A stretch of 64,000 nt of DNA from Candidatus Krumholzibacteriia bacterium (GTDB taxonomy: Bacteria; Krumholzibacteriota; Krumholzibacteriia; G020349025), in contig DASRJW010000024.1 in assembly GCA_035649275.1 (NCBI GenBank), positions 1-64,000 on the forward strand, in the 5' to 3' direction. Position numbers and translations under genes: made by a program. Below the pieces are notes generated by a model. The model saw nothing but the letters and a program-made list of their open reading frames with translations, had not been told where the DNA came from and did no database searches. Positions within the stretch are counted from its first letter, which is position 1. Every line of letters begins with the position of its first letter. Positions 19,035 through 32,955 of this stretch are shown here, in pieces.

Positions 19035-19964
19035 TCACAGCTTCCGGAGGAACTCGAGGAGCTTCTGCCGCTGATTGGAGTCGAGGGCGAGGAACTTGTC
19101 CCGGGCCTGCCGTCCGGCGCCGCCGTGGCGCCGGATGGCGTCCTCGATCGTCTTGCTCTTGCCGTCGTGCATGAACGTCTGCTGCAGGCGCAAGCCGACG
19201 AGGGGCTCCGAACGGAAGTGCACTTCCTTGGCGGAGCCGACGCAGATGTCCTCGACGGCTTCCAGGTTGTACATGAGCACGTCCGAGTAGATCGGCGGCG
19301 GGTGGCACTCGGCGCAACCCACGCTCGCGAAGAGCTTCTTCTCCGTCTCGTACCCTTGGACCGGCGGGAGGCGGAGATTGCGGACGAACTGCACCGCCGC
19401 CTGCAGCTCCTCCCGCGAGAGCTCCTTCGGGACCTCGATGCCTTGCTCTTCGAAGAAGGCGACCTCCACGAATTCTTCCAGCGACGGCACCTGAGCCTTG
19501 CGGCCGAAACGGCCGATGCGGTCGTCCGCCAGGAAGTTGACGAAGCCACCGACGCCGTTCCCGTCCGGATCCCCCGCCCGGGCGCGGATCTCTTCGTCGG
19601 TCAGGGCATCGATCATCCCGGAAGCGAAGAGGTCGTTCGAGCTCCGGCTGGCGGCCGAGTCGGGCGGCACTTCGGGACGCAAGCCGGGGGCGGCGAAGAC
19701 CTTGAAGATCCGGAGGCCTGCGCACCCCGCGAGCTCCTCTTGGCGCTCCACTTCGTCGCCCGGCCCTCCGGCTCCCCCCTCTTCGTGGCACTCGAGGCAG
19801 GAAGGGGCATTCCAGCGTGGTCCGAGCCCGGTCTTCAGGTTGAACTTCCGGGAGAAGACTTCCTCTCCGTTCGGAGGACCTGGCGGCTTCGGCCCGCCGC
19901 AGGCCTGCGGCCCGAGCCCGGCAAGAATGACGAGCGCGAGAAGAGTGGCTCGAGTTCTCTTCAC
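19035..19964 (-). CDS. Di-heme oxidoreductase-like (DHOR/DUF1111) lipoprotein
   Basis: Exported di-haem c protein of the MauG/DUF1111 family, often annotated as thiol oxidoreductase; the natural substrate is not established. Signal peptide ends near ACGG (C22), a possible lipidation site. Two haem motifs: CLECH (56-60) and CAECH (217-221). The family stretch DGNGVGGFVN followed by GRFGRKAQVPSLEEFVE lies at 134-167, and QTFMHDGKSKTIEDAI near the C-terminus. The length of 309 residues is shorter than many DHOR proteins (400-500). Convergent to the caa3 operon, so it is regulated separately; it may exchange electrons with those periplasmic cytochromes. Confidence 0.82.
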   Translation of the reverse strand: MKRTRATLLALVILAGLGPQACGGPKPPGPPNGEEVFSRKFNLKTGLGPRWNAPSCLECHEEGGAGGPGDEVERQEELAGCAGLRIFKVFAAPGLRPEVPPDSAASRSSNDLFASGMIDALTDEEIRARAGDPDGNGVGGFVNFLADDRIGRFGRKAQVPSLEEFVEVAFFEEQGIEVPKELSREELQAAVQFVRNLRLPPVQGYETEKKLFASVGCAECHPPPIYSDVLMYNLEAVEDICVGSAKEVHFRSEPLVGLRLQQTFMHDGKSKTIEDAIRRHGGAGRQARDKFLALDSNQRQKLLEFLRKL

Positions 19965-20164
19965 GTCTCGCTCCCGGGTACAGGCACCGCACGCGACACG
20001 ACGGCGTCACTTCCCGTGTACCTGGGACGAGGGGGAGTTGGCAAGAGTTACTTGGGTTCGACAGCGTCGTTCGATATGCAGGGTCGGGGATTCTCCGAGG
20101 CGTGGCGAGTCGAGGTAGGACGTTCTCTGATCTTGCGTGCAGTCGACGAGCTCGGTGCTGTGAA

Positions 20165-21903
20165 TCAGCGTCTCGGTGCGTCGGCGCGCCGCGATCCACG
20201 GGCTTCGGCTCTTTCATAGAGCCTCGGATCACGAGGTGGCATGCCGCGGAGCAGATGCAGGCGTAGCTTGCCCGCACCCGCTTCGGGTACGTACCAGAGA
20301 TCGATGGGACCTTCGCGCAGCGGTAGTAGGTGGAAGGCTGCCTCGGGGGCGCCGCGCTCGGCCGCCTCGGGGCTCGCCGGTGCCGGAAGCAGCTCCGCGT
20401 CGGGGCGCTGGATTTCCCGCAGGGGCCCTTCGTGGAGGAGCCAGTAGACCTCGGGCGAGACCTCGAAGGTGTCCGCCACCACGGTCGCTTGCTGTTCGCG
20501 GTAGTGGAGGAAAGGAGCGGGGCGGTGCGCATCGAATTGCACCACGTCGCGGCCTGGCGCGAGCACGCATGCGGCGCGGGTCATCGGGCCGCCCAGGACG
20601 AGGGTTTCATGCGCCAGGGGCCCGAGACCGTACAGGGCGGCTTGCAGCGGCGCGAAGTCCGTGTGCCGGGTGCGATCGAAGAAGAAGTCGGTCTTGGCGA
20701 AGAGCGCCTCACCGAGCCGTCGCGCTCCCGCCGGCAGACGATCCCACCAGGCATGCAAGGGGCTCCGGCCAGCCGCAGGTGCGGTGAGGTCCGCCAGTGC
20801 CGCGATGCCGAAGGCGGGCTCTGGCCGCGAAGCCGGCGTCGGTAGGAACACGAACAGGGCCAGGTCGAAGAGGAGCATCGCGACGGCCAGTCGGCGCCGC
20901 GCCTGCCACCCATGCTGCCATGCATCGAGAGCGAGCCAGAGACAGAGCGGCGGCCAGAGCGCGAGTGCATACCCCGTAGCCGGCATGCCGAGCAGCAGAG
21001 CGACGAGGCTGGGTGGGAGAATCCAGGTAACGAGAAAGGAAGAAGCGTAGCTCGCAGCTGCGGGCGCCGGCGGCGGGCTCGGAGCGTGGTGCCGCCGGAG
21101 GCGGGTGACGAGGGCCGCGATCCAGCGGGCGCCGCCAAGGCCGAAGAAGAGCGTCGCCAGGAGGAGGAGCAGTTGCTGCGCGAAGCTCAGCGGACCTTTC
21201 CAAAGGGGTGACTTCTCCAGCGCGGCTCGGGCCACCGCCGCGACGATCCGCGCGTAGTCGTCCAGGCCGCCTGCCAGCTGCGCTTGCGGCACCAGCCAGC
21301 ACAAGAGACCGAGGAAAGCAGCGAGACCGGCCTCGGCCCAGCTGCGGCGCGAAAGCGCCAGGCGCCTTCCCGCCCAGACGAGGAGCGGGACGCCGATGAC
21401 GAGCACCGTCGGCCGTAAGCCGGCGAGCAAGCCGGTCAGGTACGCCGCGGCGCGGAGCGAGGGCTTGCCGCGCTGGAGCGCGCGCCAAAGCAGCCAGGAG
21501 ACCGCCACACCGGCCAGCGCCTCGTCGACGTAGGTACCCGTGGTCATGCCGTGGAAGATCACGAGGGGGCTGGTGAGGAAGAGCAGCACCGCTGCCCGCG
21601 CCGTGGCGCGATCGGCGAGGTGCGCCGCCAGGCGATACAACAAGGCTGCCGTCACCGCGAGGACGAGGAGAGAGACGCAGCGCAGCGCCAGCAGCGGCCG
21701 CCCCGCCAGCACCTGCACGACCTCCGCGAGCCAGACGTGCAGGATGTAGCCCGGCGGTTGCGGCTGGTGCAGGCGCAGATCCTGGTGTTGCAACGCCAAG
21801 AGGAGAGGCACCGAGTCGAGGTGCACGACCTGGCGCGCCCCGGTGGCGGCGCAGACGCCCACGAAGGCGGCGAGAGCGGCCGGCAGAAAAAGATCCCGGC
21901 GCC

Positions 21904-21907
<4 letters not shown>
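20165..21907 (-). CDS. GT39/ArnT-like polytopic glycosyltransferase homologue
   Basis: Integral membrane protein of the PMT/ArnT (GT39/GT83) superfamily, enzymes that transfer sugars from polyprenyl-phosphate donors at the periplasmic face. GTG at 21907 overlaps the kynB stop (GTGA), giving 580 residues; reading further upstream in this frame only repeats kynB out of register. An acidic first loop (LDSVPLLLALQHQDLR, with HQPQPPGY after it) follows helix 1 as in this superfamily; about ten more helices fill the first 400 residues, then a soluble C-terminal domain with no recognised fold. Donor and acceptor cannot be told. Its translational coupling to tryptophan-catabolic genes is odd. Confidence 0.75.
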
Positions 21908-26604
<4,697 letters not shown>

Positions 26605-26608
<4 letters not shown>

Positions 26609-27855
26609 GGGTCGCCGCCATCGCCGTATTGCTGCCAGTCGTAGTAATAGCGGTCGCGGTCCGGGTCCCAGTCATCCCAGGTGGCCACTTGCTGCAACCG
26701 GGGCAGGCGCTCTGGCGGGACGACGCCGGGGACGACGAAGGCTTTCTGCCGTCGCAGCGGATAGGGATTGCGCAGCTCCAGGCCGAGAACACCGAGGACC
26801 GCCCGCGCCACGTACCACATGGCTTGCGGGTCCCAGCCGTGGGCCACCTTGATCACGATGCCGAGCCCGTGCGGGAACTCCTGGTGCGCGATGGAGAGAC
26901 CGAGAAGCCCATCGGCACCTTCCTTGGCGATGACGTGTCCTTCGCCCGCTTTCAGGATTGTGCTGTCGAGACGATTGAAGCCACCGATCAGGTCGGGATG
27001 GCGCACCATCGCTTCCCAGATCCAATCTTCCTCGTGCGTCGAAGCCAGGCCGGCGAAGAGAATGGCGAGCTCGCTCACGGTGTTGGAGACCGTGGGCAGG
27101 CCGCAGCCGTCACGGGCCACCCGGAGGGGCGTCCAGTCGCGGCCGAGGAAACGCCGGAGTGTCTGCACGTAGGCCTGGAAGAGTGGATGCTGCGGCAGGG
27201 TGTAGCCGGCGCGGTTCCAGCCCAAGAGCCGGCAGGCGCGCAGGATGGCGGCGTGCTCGCCGGAGCAGGTGTTGTACCAGCGGCGCGGCCGCCGCACCTG
27301 CCGGCCGAACTGCAACAGCGGCACGTCGAGGGGCGTCTGCATGAGGCCCCACTCGTCCTCCGGGAGGAGCGACTGTGCAGCGGCCACGTGCTCCGCCGTG
27401 CCGTTGTGGCTGCTCACCGCGATCGCCTTCTGCGTCCAGGTGGTGTCCGGCGCCAGCGCCGCTGCCAGCGCTTTCATGAGCAGCGGTTTCATCATGCTGC
27501 GGCCGTAGCAGAGCACGTTGCCGCCGAAGGAATGCACGATCCGCTTGCCGCTCGCCCAGGCCACGGCGCCATGGATGGTGGTCTCGCTCACCCCGTGGCG
27601 CCGGTAGTCGAGGAGCGGCTCCCACTCGACGTCGCGCCCCGTGGGGATCCCGGCATCGCGCTCGCCGAGAGGCGAGCGCGGGTACATGGCCTCCCCCGGC
27701 CGGCCGTGACCCGGGAGATGGAGCTGCAGCGAACGGGTCGAGGAATCGCCGTCGATTGCGGGGCGAGACCGTTTCGTCTTTGCCGCGGACCCACGGTGGG
27801 TTCTGCGCTTCCCCGCGGCGCCGCCGCGGGCGCGTCGCTTGCTTGCTGCCTTCAA
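26605..27855 (-). CDS. Asparaginase-II-family (PF06089) amidohydrolase paralogue
   Basis: Member of the plant/Rhizobium-type L-asparaginase II family, 416 residues. A basic 35-residue N-terminal tail (KRRARGG, AGKRRTH, KTKRSRP) precedes the core. Conserved sites: S120 and K123 (GRSMMKP), S149-H150 (SSHNG), C197 in NTCSGEH and D249-G-C251 (RDGCG). In the R. etli enzyme, as recalled, zinc is held by Cys-135, Lys-138 and Cys-189; here the Lys position is Glu (E200), so substrate or metal use may differ. Its place in a catabolic operon, with 4-bp overlaps on both sides, suggests an amide or related C-N bond cleaved in the pathway rather than asparagine. The function is an inference. Confidence 0.75.
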
Positions 27856-29108
27856 TGCCGTTCTCCCGCGGCTCTGCGGCTCATGGCGTCGCTCACGCGC
27901 GGCGCCACGCGTGTCATGAAAGCTTCCATGTTGGCGACGACGCGAGGGCTGTCATGGTTGAAGAAGTCGAACCACAGCATGAGACGATCCTCGGGGTGGA
28001 AGCGGGCGAGGATCTGCTCCACCACGTCGTCGGCATTACCCACCACGGCATTGTCCGCCGCTACCTCCACCTTCGTCGGATCGAGGGTGCCTTCGAGGGC
28101 GGTCCAGTAGGCGGCCAAGGCGGTGCGGGCCTCGGCTCGCGCGGCGGCACGGCGTTCCTCCGGCGACAGTTGCGGCTGTTCGTTCAAGAAAACCATGAGG
28201 GTCCTCGGCATGTACCCGCGCCGCCACGGCCCCCCGTCTGGATGATACGCCTGCCCCAACCTCCGGTGGGTGTCCTCGATCACCTCAGGGCGGGTGATGG
28301 AGAGGTTGAACACCTGCACCGGCAGGATGCGGTTGACCTCCTCTTGCAGGCGCGGGTCGTGGGAGCCGATCACCGGAACGCAGAGCTCGCGCCGCCACTC
28401 CTGCGGCACGATCTTGAGCGGCTCGAAGACGAAGCGCCGCTGCAGCGGGAGCGATTCCTTCCGCCCTCCGCCGGGCGCGGCCAGCGACAGCACCTTTTCC
28501 CACTCCGCCTCGGAGCGAAAATCGGCGCGGGAGAGCGAGGGCTCGGGCAGGTCGCTGCTCGAGAGGATGTCCCCGCGCAAGAGGCGCAGGAAGATCGTCG
28601 CCGCTTCGGCGAAGATCTTGCCTTTCACCGCGGGCCAGGCTGCGGCCTCGATGGCGTCACGCGGCAGGATGCCGTAGGCCCGGTTCATGAAGTCGAAGCG
28701 TCCGGCGGCGAAGCCCACGTGGATGCGGCGGCGCTCCGCCGGGTCCAGGCCGTGCAGGCTGCAGAAGGCGGCGATGCGCTCCGCCGCCGCCACCGGACCG
28801 CCGTTGCACAGGATGTTCATCACCGCGCTGCCGGCCTCGATGCGGCGGGTGCGCCGGAAGATCTGCTGGGCCAGCTGCAGGAAATCGACGTTGAGACCCA
28901 CCTCGCCGCGCCAGTGCGGGATCACCGGTTCGCGGTGGCGTTTCTGCACTTCGCTGGAGAGATGCGACTCGGCGATCCAGGCGGTGCCGAAGCCGAGGGC
29001 GTCTGCCGCCTCTACCTGGGCGAAGAAATTGCGAAACATCTCCGCCTCGTTGGGGAGGACGTCCTCGACCGGGGTCTGGCTGATGGAGAAGAAGATGTCG
29101 AAGTCCAT
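27852..29108 (-). CDS. Luciferase-like (LLM) flavin-dependent monooxygenase
   Basis: Two-component FMN monooxygenase of the bacterial luciferase-like family, 418 residues from the ATG at 29108 (MDFDIFFS). TIM-barrel landmarks: FRNFFAQVEAADALGFGTAW with the following IAESHL (24-49), a FLQLAQQIFRRTRRIEAGSA segment near 75-95, HVGFAAGRFDF near 130 and DDVVEQILARF near 372. No flavin reductase gene is adjacent. An upstream in-frame extension only covers the SDR gene. Start lies 5 bases after the SDR stop; stop overlaps the next gene (ATGA). It is the only aromatic-hydroxylase candidate in the locus and may replace kynurenine 3-monooxygenase. Confidence 0.82.
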   Translation of the reverse strand: MDFDIFFSISQTPVEDVLPNEAEMFRNFFAQVEAADALGFGTAWIAESHLSSEVQKRHREPVIPHWRGEVGLNVDFLQLAQQIFRRTRRIEAGSAVMNILCNGGPVAAAERIAAFCSLHGLDPAERRRIHVGFAAGRFDFMNRAYGILPRDAIEAAAWPAVKGKIFAEAATIFLRLLRGDILSSSDLPEPSLSRADFRSEAEWEKVLSLAAPGGGRKESLPLQRRFVFEPLKIVPQEWRRELCVPVIGSHDPRLQEEVNRILPVQVFNLSITRPEVIEDTHRRLGQAYHPDGGPWRRGYMPRTLMVFLNEQPQLSPEERRAAARAEARTALAAYWTALEGTLDPTKVEVAADNAVVGNADDVVEQILARFHPEDRLMLWFDFFNHDSPRVVANMEAFMTRVAPRVSDAMSRRAAGERH

Positions 29109-29113
29109 CGGCT

Positions 29114-29914
29114 CTAGATGCTCCGCAGTCGCCCGCCGTCCACGGGCAGGCTCGTACCGCGTACGAAGGATGCCGCCGGGGAGACGAGGAAGGCAATGGC
29201 GGCGGCGATCTCCTCGGGGCGACCCAGACGTTTCTCCGGCGCCATCTCGCGCCACTCCGCTTCGATCGCCTCGATACTGCGGCCGGTGCGTGCGGCGGTG
29301 CTGCGTGCCAGCTCCGCCAGGCGCTCCGTGGCCGTGTATCCCGGCAGCACATTGTTGATGGTGACGCCCGGCGGCAGCTCCCGAGAGAGCGACTTGGCCC
29401 AGGAAGCCATGGCGGCGCGGATGGTGTTGCTGACGCCGAGGAGATCGATGGGCTCGCGCACCGAGGTGGAGAGGACGTTGACGATGCGCCCGTAGCCTGC
29501 TTCCCGCATCCCTGGCAGCAGGAGCTGCACCAGTCGATGGGCCGAGAGCACGTGGCGCCGGAAGGCGGCGAGGAGAGCCGCCGTGTCCGCTTCGACGAGC
29601 TTGCCCGCCGGCGGTCCGCCCGTGTTGTGCACGAGGATGTGGACGGGAGCGGCTTGCTGCAGCCAATCGCCGACGACGCGTTCGAAGCCCTCGATGTTTT
29701 CCAGATCGGCCACCAGCGAGGTCGCGCTGGCGGCTCCGGCGGCGCGTAGCTCGGGAAGCAGGGCTTCGAGCTTGGCTCCGTCTCGCGCCAACACGGTAAT
29801 GCCGGCGCCCAGGCCGGCACATGCCAGTGCCGTGGCCCGGCCGATGCCGGCACTGGCACCGCAGACGAGCGCCGAGCGCCCGGCGAGGCTGAAGGCGGGT
29901 GCGAGAGAAGGCAT
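29114..29914 (-). CDS. SDR-family protein lacking the Tyr-x-x-x-Lys pair
   Basis: Rossmann-fold short-chain dehydrogenase homologue, 266 residues. Cofactor loop CGASAGIG (18-25), HNTGGP (96-101, the NAG-like motif) and VNVLSTS (145-151) are present. The catalytic YxxxK is replaced by S162-NTI-R166, as in the BKR-like SDR subgroup with altered active sites; C-terminal INNVLPGY and GTSLPVDGG are normal. RBS GGAGG lies 9 bases before the ATG and a TTGACC/TAGAAG promoter upstream. First gene of the seven-gene minus-strand operon. Redox function is uncertain. Confidence 0.82.
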   Translation of the reverse strand: MPSLAPAFSLAGRSALVCGASAGIGRATALACAGLGAGITVLARDGAKLEALLPELRAAGAASATSLVADLENIEGFERVVGDWLQQAAPVHILVHNTGGPPAGKLVEADTAALLAAFRRHVLSAHRLVQLLLPGMREAGYGRIVNVLSTSVREPIDLLGVSNTIRAAMASWAKSLSRELPPGVTINNVLPGYTATERLAELARSTAARTGRSIEAIEAEWREMAPEKRLGRPEEIAAAIAFLVSPAASFVRGTSLPVDGGRLRSI

Positions 29915-29941
29915 TCGACACTTCCTCCGCGGTGATGCTTC

Positions 29942-29970
29942 CTTCTAAAGGATGGTGCTGGCCCGGTCAA
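29942..29970 (-). promoter_or_regulatory. Candidate promoter of the minus-strand catabolic operon
   Basis: On the minus strand TTGACC (29970-29965) and TAGAAG (29947-29942) are separated by 17 bp, placing transcription start near 29935, about 20 bases before the SDR start. The element lies in the 119-bp divergent gap that also drives the TDO gene. No palindromic operator was recognised there. Confidence 0.45.
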
Positions 29971-30033
29971 CCGTTTCTAGCGGCTCCGGAGGCGATCTGC
30001 AATACTCGGACCTCCACCGTTCCAGGAGAGCCC

Positions 30034-31140
30034 ATGCCCCCTCCCGTGCTACCGACCTACTGGGACTATCTCAAGCTCGAGCACTTGCTCTCCTTGCAGA
30101 GCGGTTTCGAAAGCGAAGAGGGGCGGCTGGCGCCGGACGAGCTGCACTTCATCATCGTGCATCAGGTGTACGAGCTCTGGTTCAAGCTCGCATTGCGCGA
30201 GCTGCGCCAGGCCCGGGACTGGCTGGCGGCGCCGCGGGTCGCGGAGGAAACCGTCCCGCAAGTGGTGCACCACCTGCGGCGGGTGAACGAGATCTTGCGC
30301 CTGGCGGCGGAGCAATTCCGCCTCATGGAGACGTTGACGCCGCAGGACTTTCTCGGCTTCCGTGACAAGCTCGTGCCGTCGAGTGGGTTCCAATCCTTCC
30401 AGCTGCGCGAGCTGGAGCTGTTGCTCGGACTGGAGGACGAGCAGCGCGTCCGCATCGGCGGCACCGATCCTCTGGACCACATCCGAACCGCCGCCGCCCA
30501 CTCGCCCACGGGAACCATGGCGTGGGGACGCTTGGAAGCAGCGCGGGGAGAGAAGACGCTGCGCGCCGCCTTGCACGACTGGCTGCACCGCACCCCCATC
30601 CAGGGCTCCTCCCCCGACGATGCCGGCGATGCCGCGGTGGTGGAAGGATTCCTCCGCGCCTACCTCGAGGCCTACGCCACTTTGCAGAAAGAGCAGACCG
30701 ACGCTTTGATGCGAAATGGTGCCGGTGACGCTGCGGCACTGCGCCGGCGTGCCGCGGCCGATCTACAGCGGGCGGCGGCCTTCGTCCTCGCCGAAGAGGC
30801 GAGTCCCGAGGCACGGGCCCGGGTGCAGCGCATCCGCGCCGGCATCCTCTTCATCGAGTCCTACCGCGACTTGCCTCTCCTCGCCTGGCCGCGCCTGCTG
30901 GTGGATACCGTCGTCGAGCTGGAAGAGCTGCTGGTGCTCTGGCGCACGCGGCACGTCCGCATGGTGGAGCGCATCATCGGCCGCCGGCAGGGGACGGGCG
31001 GATCACCGGGGGTCGAATACCTCGACCAGACGCTGCAGTACCGCATCTTCACCGATCTCTGGTCGGCGCGCACCGTGCTCCTGCCACGGCAAGCGCTGCC
31101 GCCTCTGGGCGACCCCAGCTTCTACGGCTTCGCGGTCTAG
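30034..31140 (+). CDS. kynA: Tryptophan 2,3-dioxygenase
   Basis: Haem dioxygenase that opens the indole ring of L-tryptophan to N-formylkynurenine. ATG 30034 preceded by GGAGA, 368 residues; an upstream in-frame ATG would add non-conserved sequence across the promoter. Family motifs: TYWDYLKLEHLLSLQSG near the start, FIIVHQVYELWFKLALRELR (about 38-57) and the haem-ligand region RTRHVRMVERIIG followed by GTGGSPGVEYLD (about 307-337). Length and motifs are those of ordinary TDO. Transcribed away from the kynB operon, and followed after 5 bases by an MFS carrier. Confidence 0.94.
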   Translation: MPPPVLPTYWDYLKLEHLLSLQSGFESEEGRLAPDELHFIIVHQVYELWFKLALRELRQARDWLAAPRVAEETVPQVVHHLRRVNEILRLAAEQFRLMETLTPQDFLGFRDKLVPSSGFQSFQLRELELLLGLEDEQRVRIGGTDPLDHIRTAAAHSPTGTMAWGRLEAARGEKTLRAALHDWLHRTPIQGSSPDDAGDAAVVEGFLRAYLEAYATLQKEQTDALMRNGAGDAAALRRRAAADLQRAAAFVLAEEASPEARARVQRIRAGILFIESYRDLPLLAWPRLLVDTVVELEELLVLWRTRHVRMVERIIGRRQGTGGSPGVEYLDQTLQYRIFTDLWSARTVLLPRQALPPLGDPSFYGFAV

Positions 31141-31145
31141 ACGGC

Positions 31146-32408
31146 ATGGAGTACGAGCGCGACGAGAAGCGCATCCTGGGCGTCACCGGCCTGGCGCACT
31201 TCCTCACCCATCTGTATGAGCTCTCTTTCCCGGCGCTCGCCCTCACCGTGCGCGACGATCTCGGTTTGTCGCTGGCCGAAGTGCTGCGGCTGTCGTTCCT
31301 GATGTATCTCTTCTTCGGTCTCGGAGCCTTGCCCATGGGACTCCTCGCCGACCACTGGAAGGCGAAATCGGTGCTTCTCGTCACGCTCCTCGGCGCTGGC
31401 CTGGGTTGCCTGCTCGTCTCCCGCGCCGGCACGCCGGGCCAGTTCGCCGCGGCGCTGGCACTCGTCGGCGTCTGCATCAGCGGCTATCACCCGGCGGGGA
31501 TGGCGTTGCTCTCCCGCGGCGTCCGCCAGCGCGGCCGCGCCCTCGGCGTGAACGGCGTCTACGGCAACTTGGGCAGCGCCATGGCCCCCTTCATCGCCGG
31601 CCTCCTCGGCTACGCGGTCGGCTGGCGCGGCGCCTATCTCTGCCTCGGTCTCCTTGGCCTCGCCGGCGGATTGATCACCCTCGCCATCCCCATCGAGGAG
31701 CACCGAGCAGGCGGCGGGCCAGCACGGCGTGCGGTGAACGCCCCGGCACACTCGAGCAGCGGCGAGAGCCCGCTCGGCTCCTTCGCGGTTCTCTGCGTCG
31801 CCATGCTGCTCGCAGGCTTCGCTTACCGCGGTGTCGCCTTGGTGTTGCCGGCCACATTCCAGGAAGAAACCACCTTCCTCTCCAACTTCCTGCAACGCGT
31901 GCACTGGACGCACCTGCAGGGCTCGGCCAACCTGGCGGCGACACTCATCGCCTCCGCGGTGTACGCCGTCGGCATCGCCGGCCAGCTCCTGGGCGGTCAC
32001 CTGGCGGACCGGCACGACCTGCGCAAGCTCTATCTCTGTTTCCACGCCGCGAGCCTGCCCTTCGTCTTCGCCATGGGTTTCCTCTCCGAGTGGGGCCTGG
32101 TGCTGGCGGCAGGCACCTACATCTTCTTCGCCCTGGGAATGCAGCCGATCGAGAACAGTCTGGTGGCGCGCTTCACACCGGAGCGCTGGCGCAGCACCAG
32201 CTACGGCATCAAGTTCGCCCTCAACTTCGGCGTCGGCTCGATGGCGGTGTACGGCGTAGCGGCGCTGCATGGGGAGAAGGGCTTCCTGCCGGTGTATGTC
32301 GCAGTGTCCTGCGTCGTCTTCCTCGTCTGCACGACCGCAGCACTGCTCTTGCTCCGCACCCGCGGTGCCGCGGTACGCAACGAGGCTGCCGCAGCCTTGC
32401 TCTCCTGA
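31146..32408 (+). CDS. MFS transporter (fosmidomycin-resistance-like group)
   Basis: Major facilitator with about 12 helices, 420 residues. Resembles the Fsr-like group: LTHLYELSFPALALTVRDDL (about 20-39), the loop GLLADHWKAKSVLL (motif A region), and ISGYHPAGMALLSRGVRQRGRA. Starts 5 bases after the TDO stop, so it is co-transcribed. By position it should carry tryptophan, a kynurenine intermediate or a product; direction of transport cannot be told from the sequence. Confidence 0.85.
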   Translation: MEYERDEKRILGVTGLAHFLTHLYELSFPALALTVRDDLGLSLAEVLRLSFLMYLFFGLGALPMGLLADHWKAKSVLLVTLLGAGLGCLLVSRAGTPGQFAAALALVGVCISGYHPAGMALLSRGVRQRGRALGVNGVYGNLGSAMAPFIAGLLGYAVGWRGAYLCLGLLGLAGGLITLAIPIEEHRAGGGPARRAVNAPAHSSSGESPLGSFAVLCVAMLLAGFAYRGVALVLPATFQEETTFLSNFLQRVHWTHLQGSANLAATLIASAVYAVGIAGQLLGGHLADRHDLRKLYLCFHAASLPFVFAMGFLSEWGLVLAAGTYIFFALGMQPIENSLVARFTPERWRSTSYGIKFALNFGVGSMAVYGVAALHGEKGFLPVYVAVSCVVFLVCTTAALLLLRTRGAAVRNEAAAALLS

Positions 32409-32454
32409 GCGCCGCACCAGGAGGATCTACGTTCGCGCAGGCGGGAGCGAACCG

Positions 32455-32955
32455 ATGACGACGCCGGACGAGGCAAGCGCCAAGGCAGCCTTCGCCTACA
32501 ACGCCGCGGCGGATTCGTACGACGATGCGGTGAATTCGTTCTGGGATCGTTTTGGCCGTCGCACGGTGGAGAGGCTCGACCTGCAGCCTGGCGCGCGAGT
32601 GCTGGACGTTTGCTGTGGGACGGGAGCCTCGGCGATACCCGCGGCGGAGCAGGTGGGTCCGGAAGGATTCGTGCTCGGCGTCGCCGCAACCGATGCAGAA
32701 AGGCTGGACGTCGTCGCTGAAGAAGGCTCGCATGCTCTCCGCTCCGCGGAGGACTGGTGGCCCATGGTTCTCGGGACGGGATACCGTGGCACGATCGAGC
32801 AGCTGGATGCCGAGGCTCGCGCGAAGGTTCGAGGGGACACGATCGCGTTCATCCGTGCCGCCGGAAACCAGGCTGTCGAGGCGAATGTCGTCTATGCAGT
32901 GGCTACGAAGTCTCAGGAAGTGGCCACGGATCGCGAGTGGAGACGGCGAGCATGA
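32455..32955 (+). pseudogene. Class I SAM methyltransferase with internal deletion
   Basis: The first 76 residues are a normal methyltransferase start (AAFAYNAAADSYDDAVNSFW, then SAM motif I VLDVCCGTGASAIPAA). After GPEGFVLGV the sequence jumps directly to the C-terminal part (EEGSHALRSAEDWWPMVLGT, GYRGTIEQLD, VVYAVATK). In full-length relatives roughly 100 residues with motifs II-IV (an acidic ribose-binding residue and the central strands) lie between these parts. The frame is kept, so a 166-residue product could be made, but it lacks the core needed for SAM binding. ATG 32455; stop overlaps the next start (ATGA). Confidence 0.7.

Noticed and set aside
29915-30033. Possible trp-type riboswitch, attenuator or leader peptide in the kynA-SDR gap
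   Set aside because: The gap is only 119 bp, with no Trp-codon-rich leader and no convincing paired hairpins; only simple promoter elements are visible.
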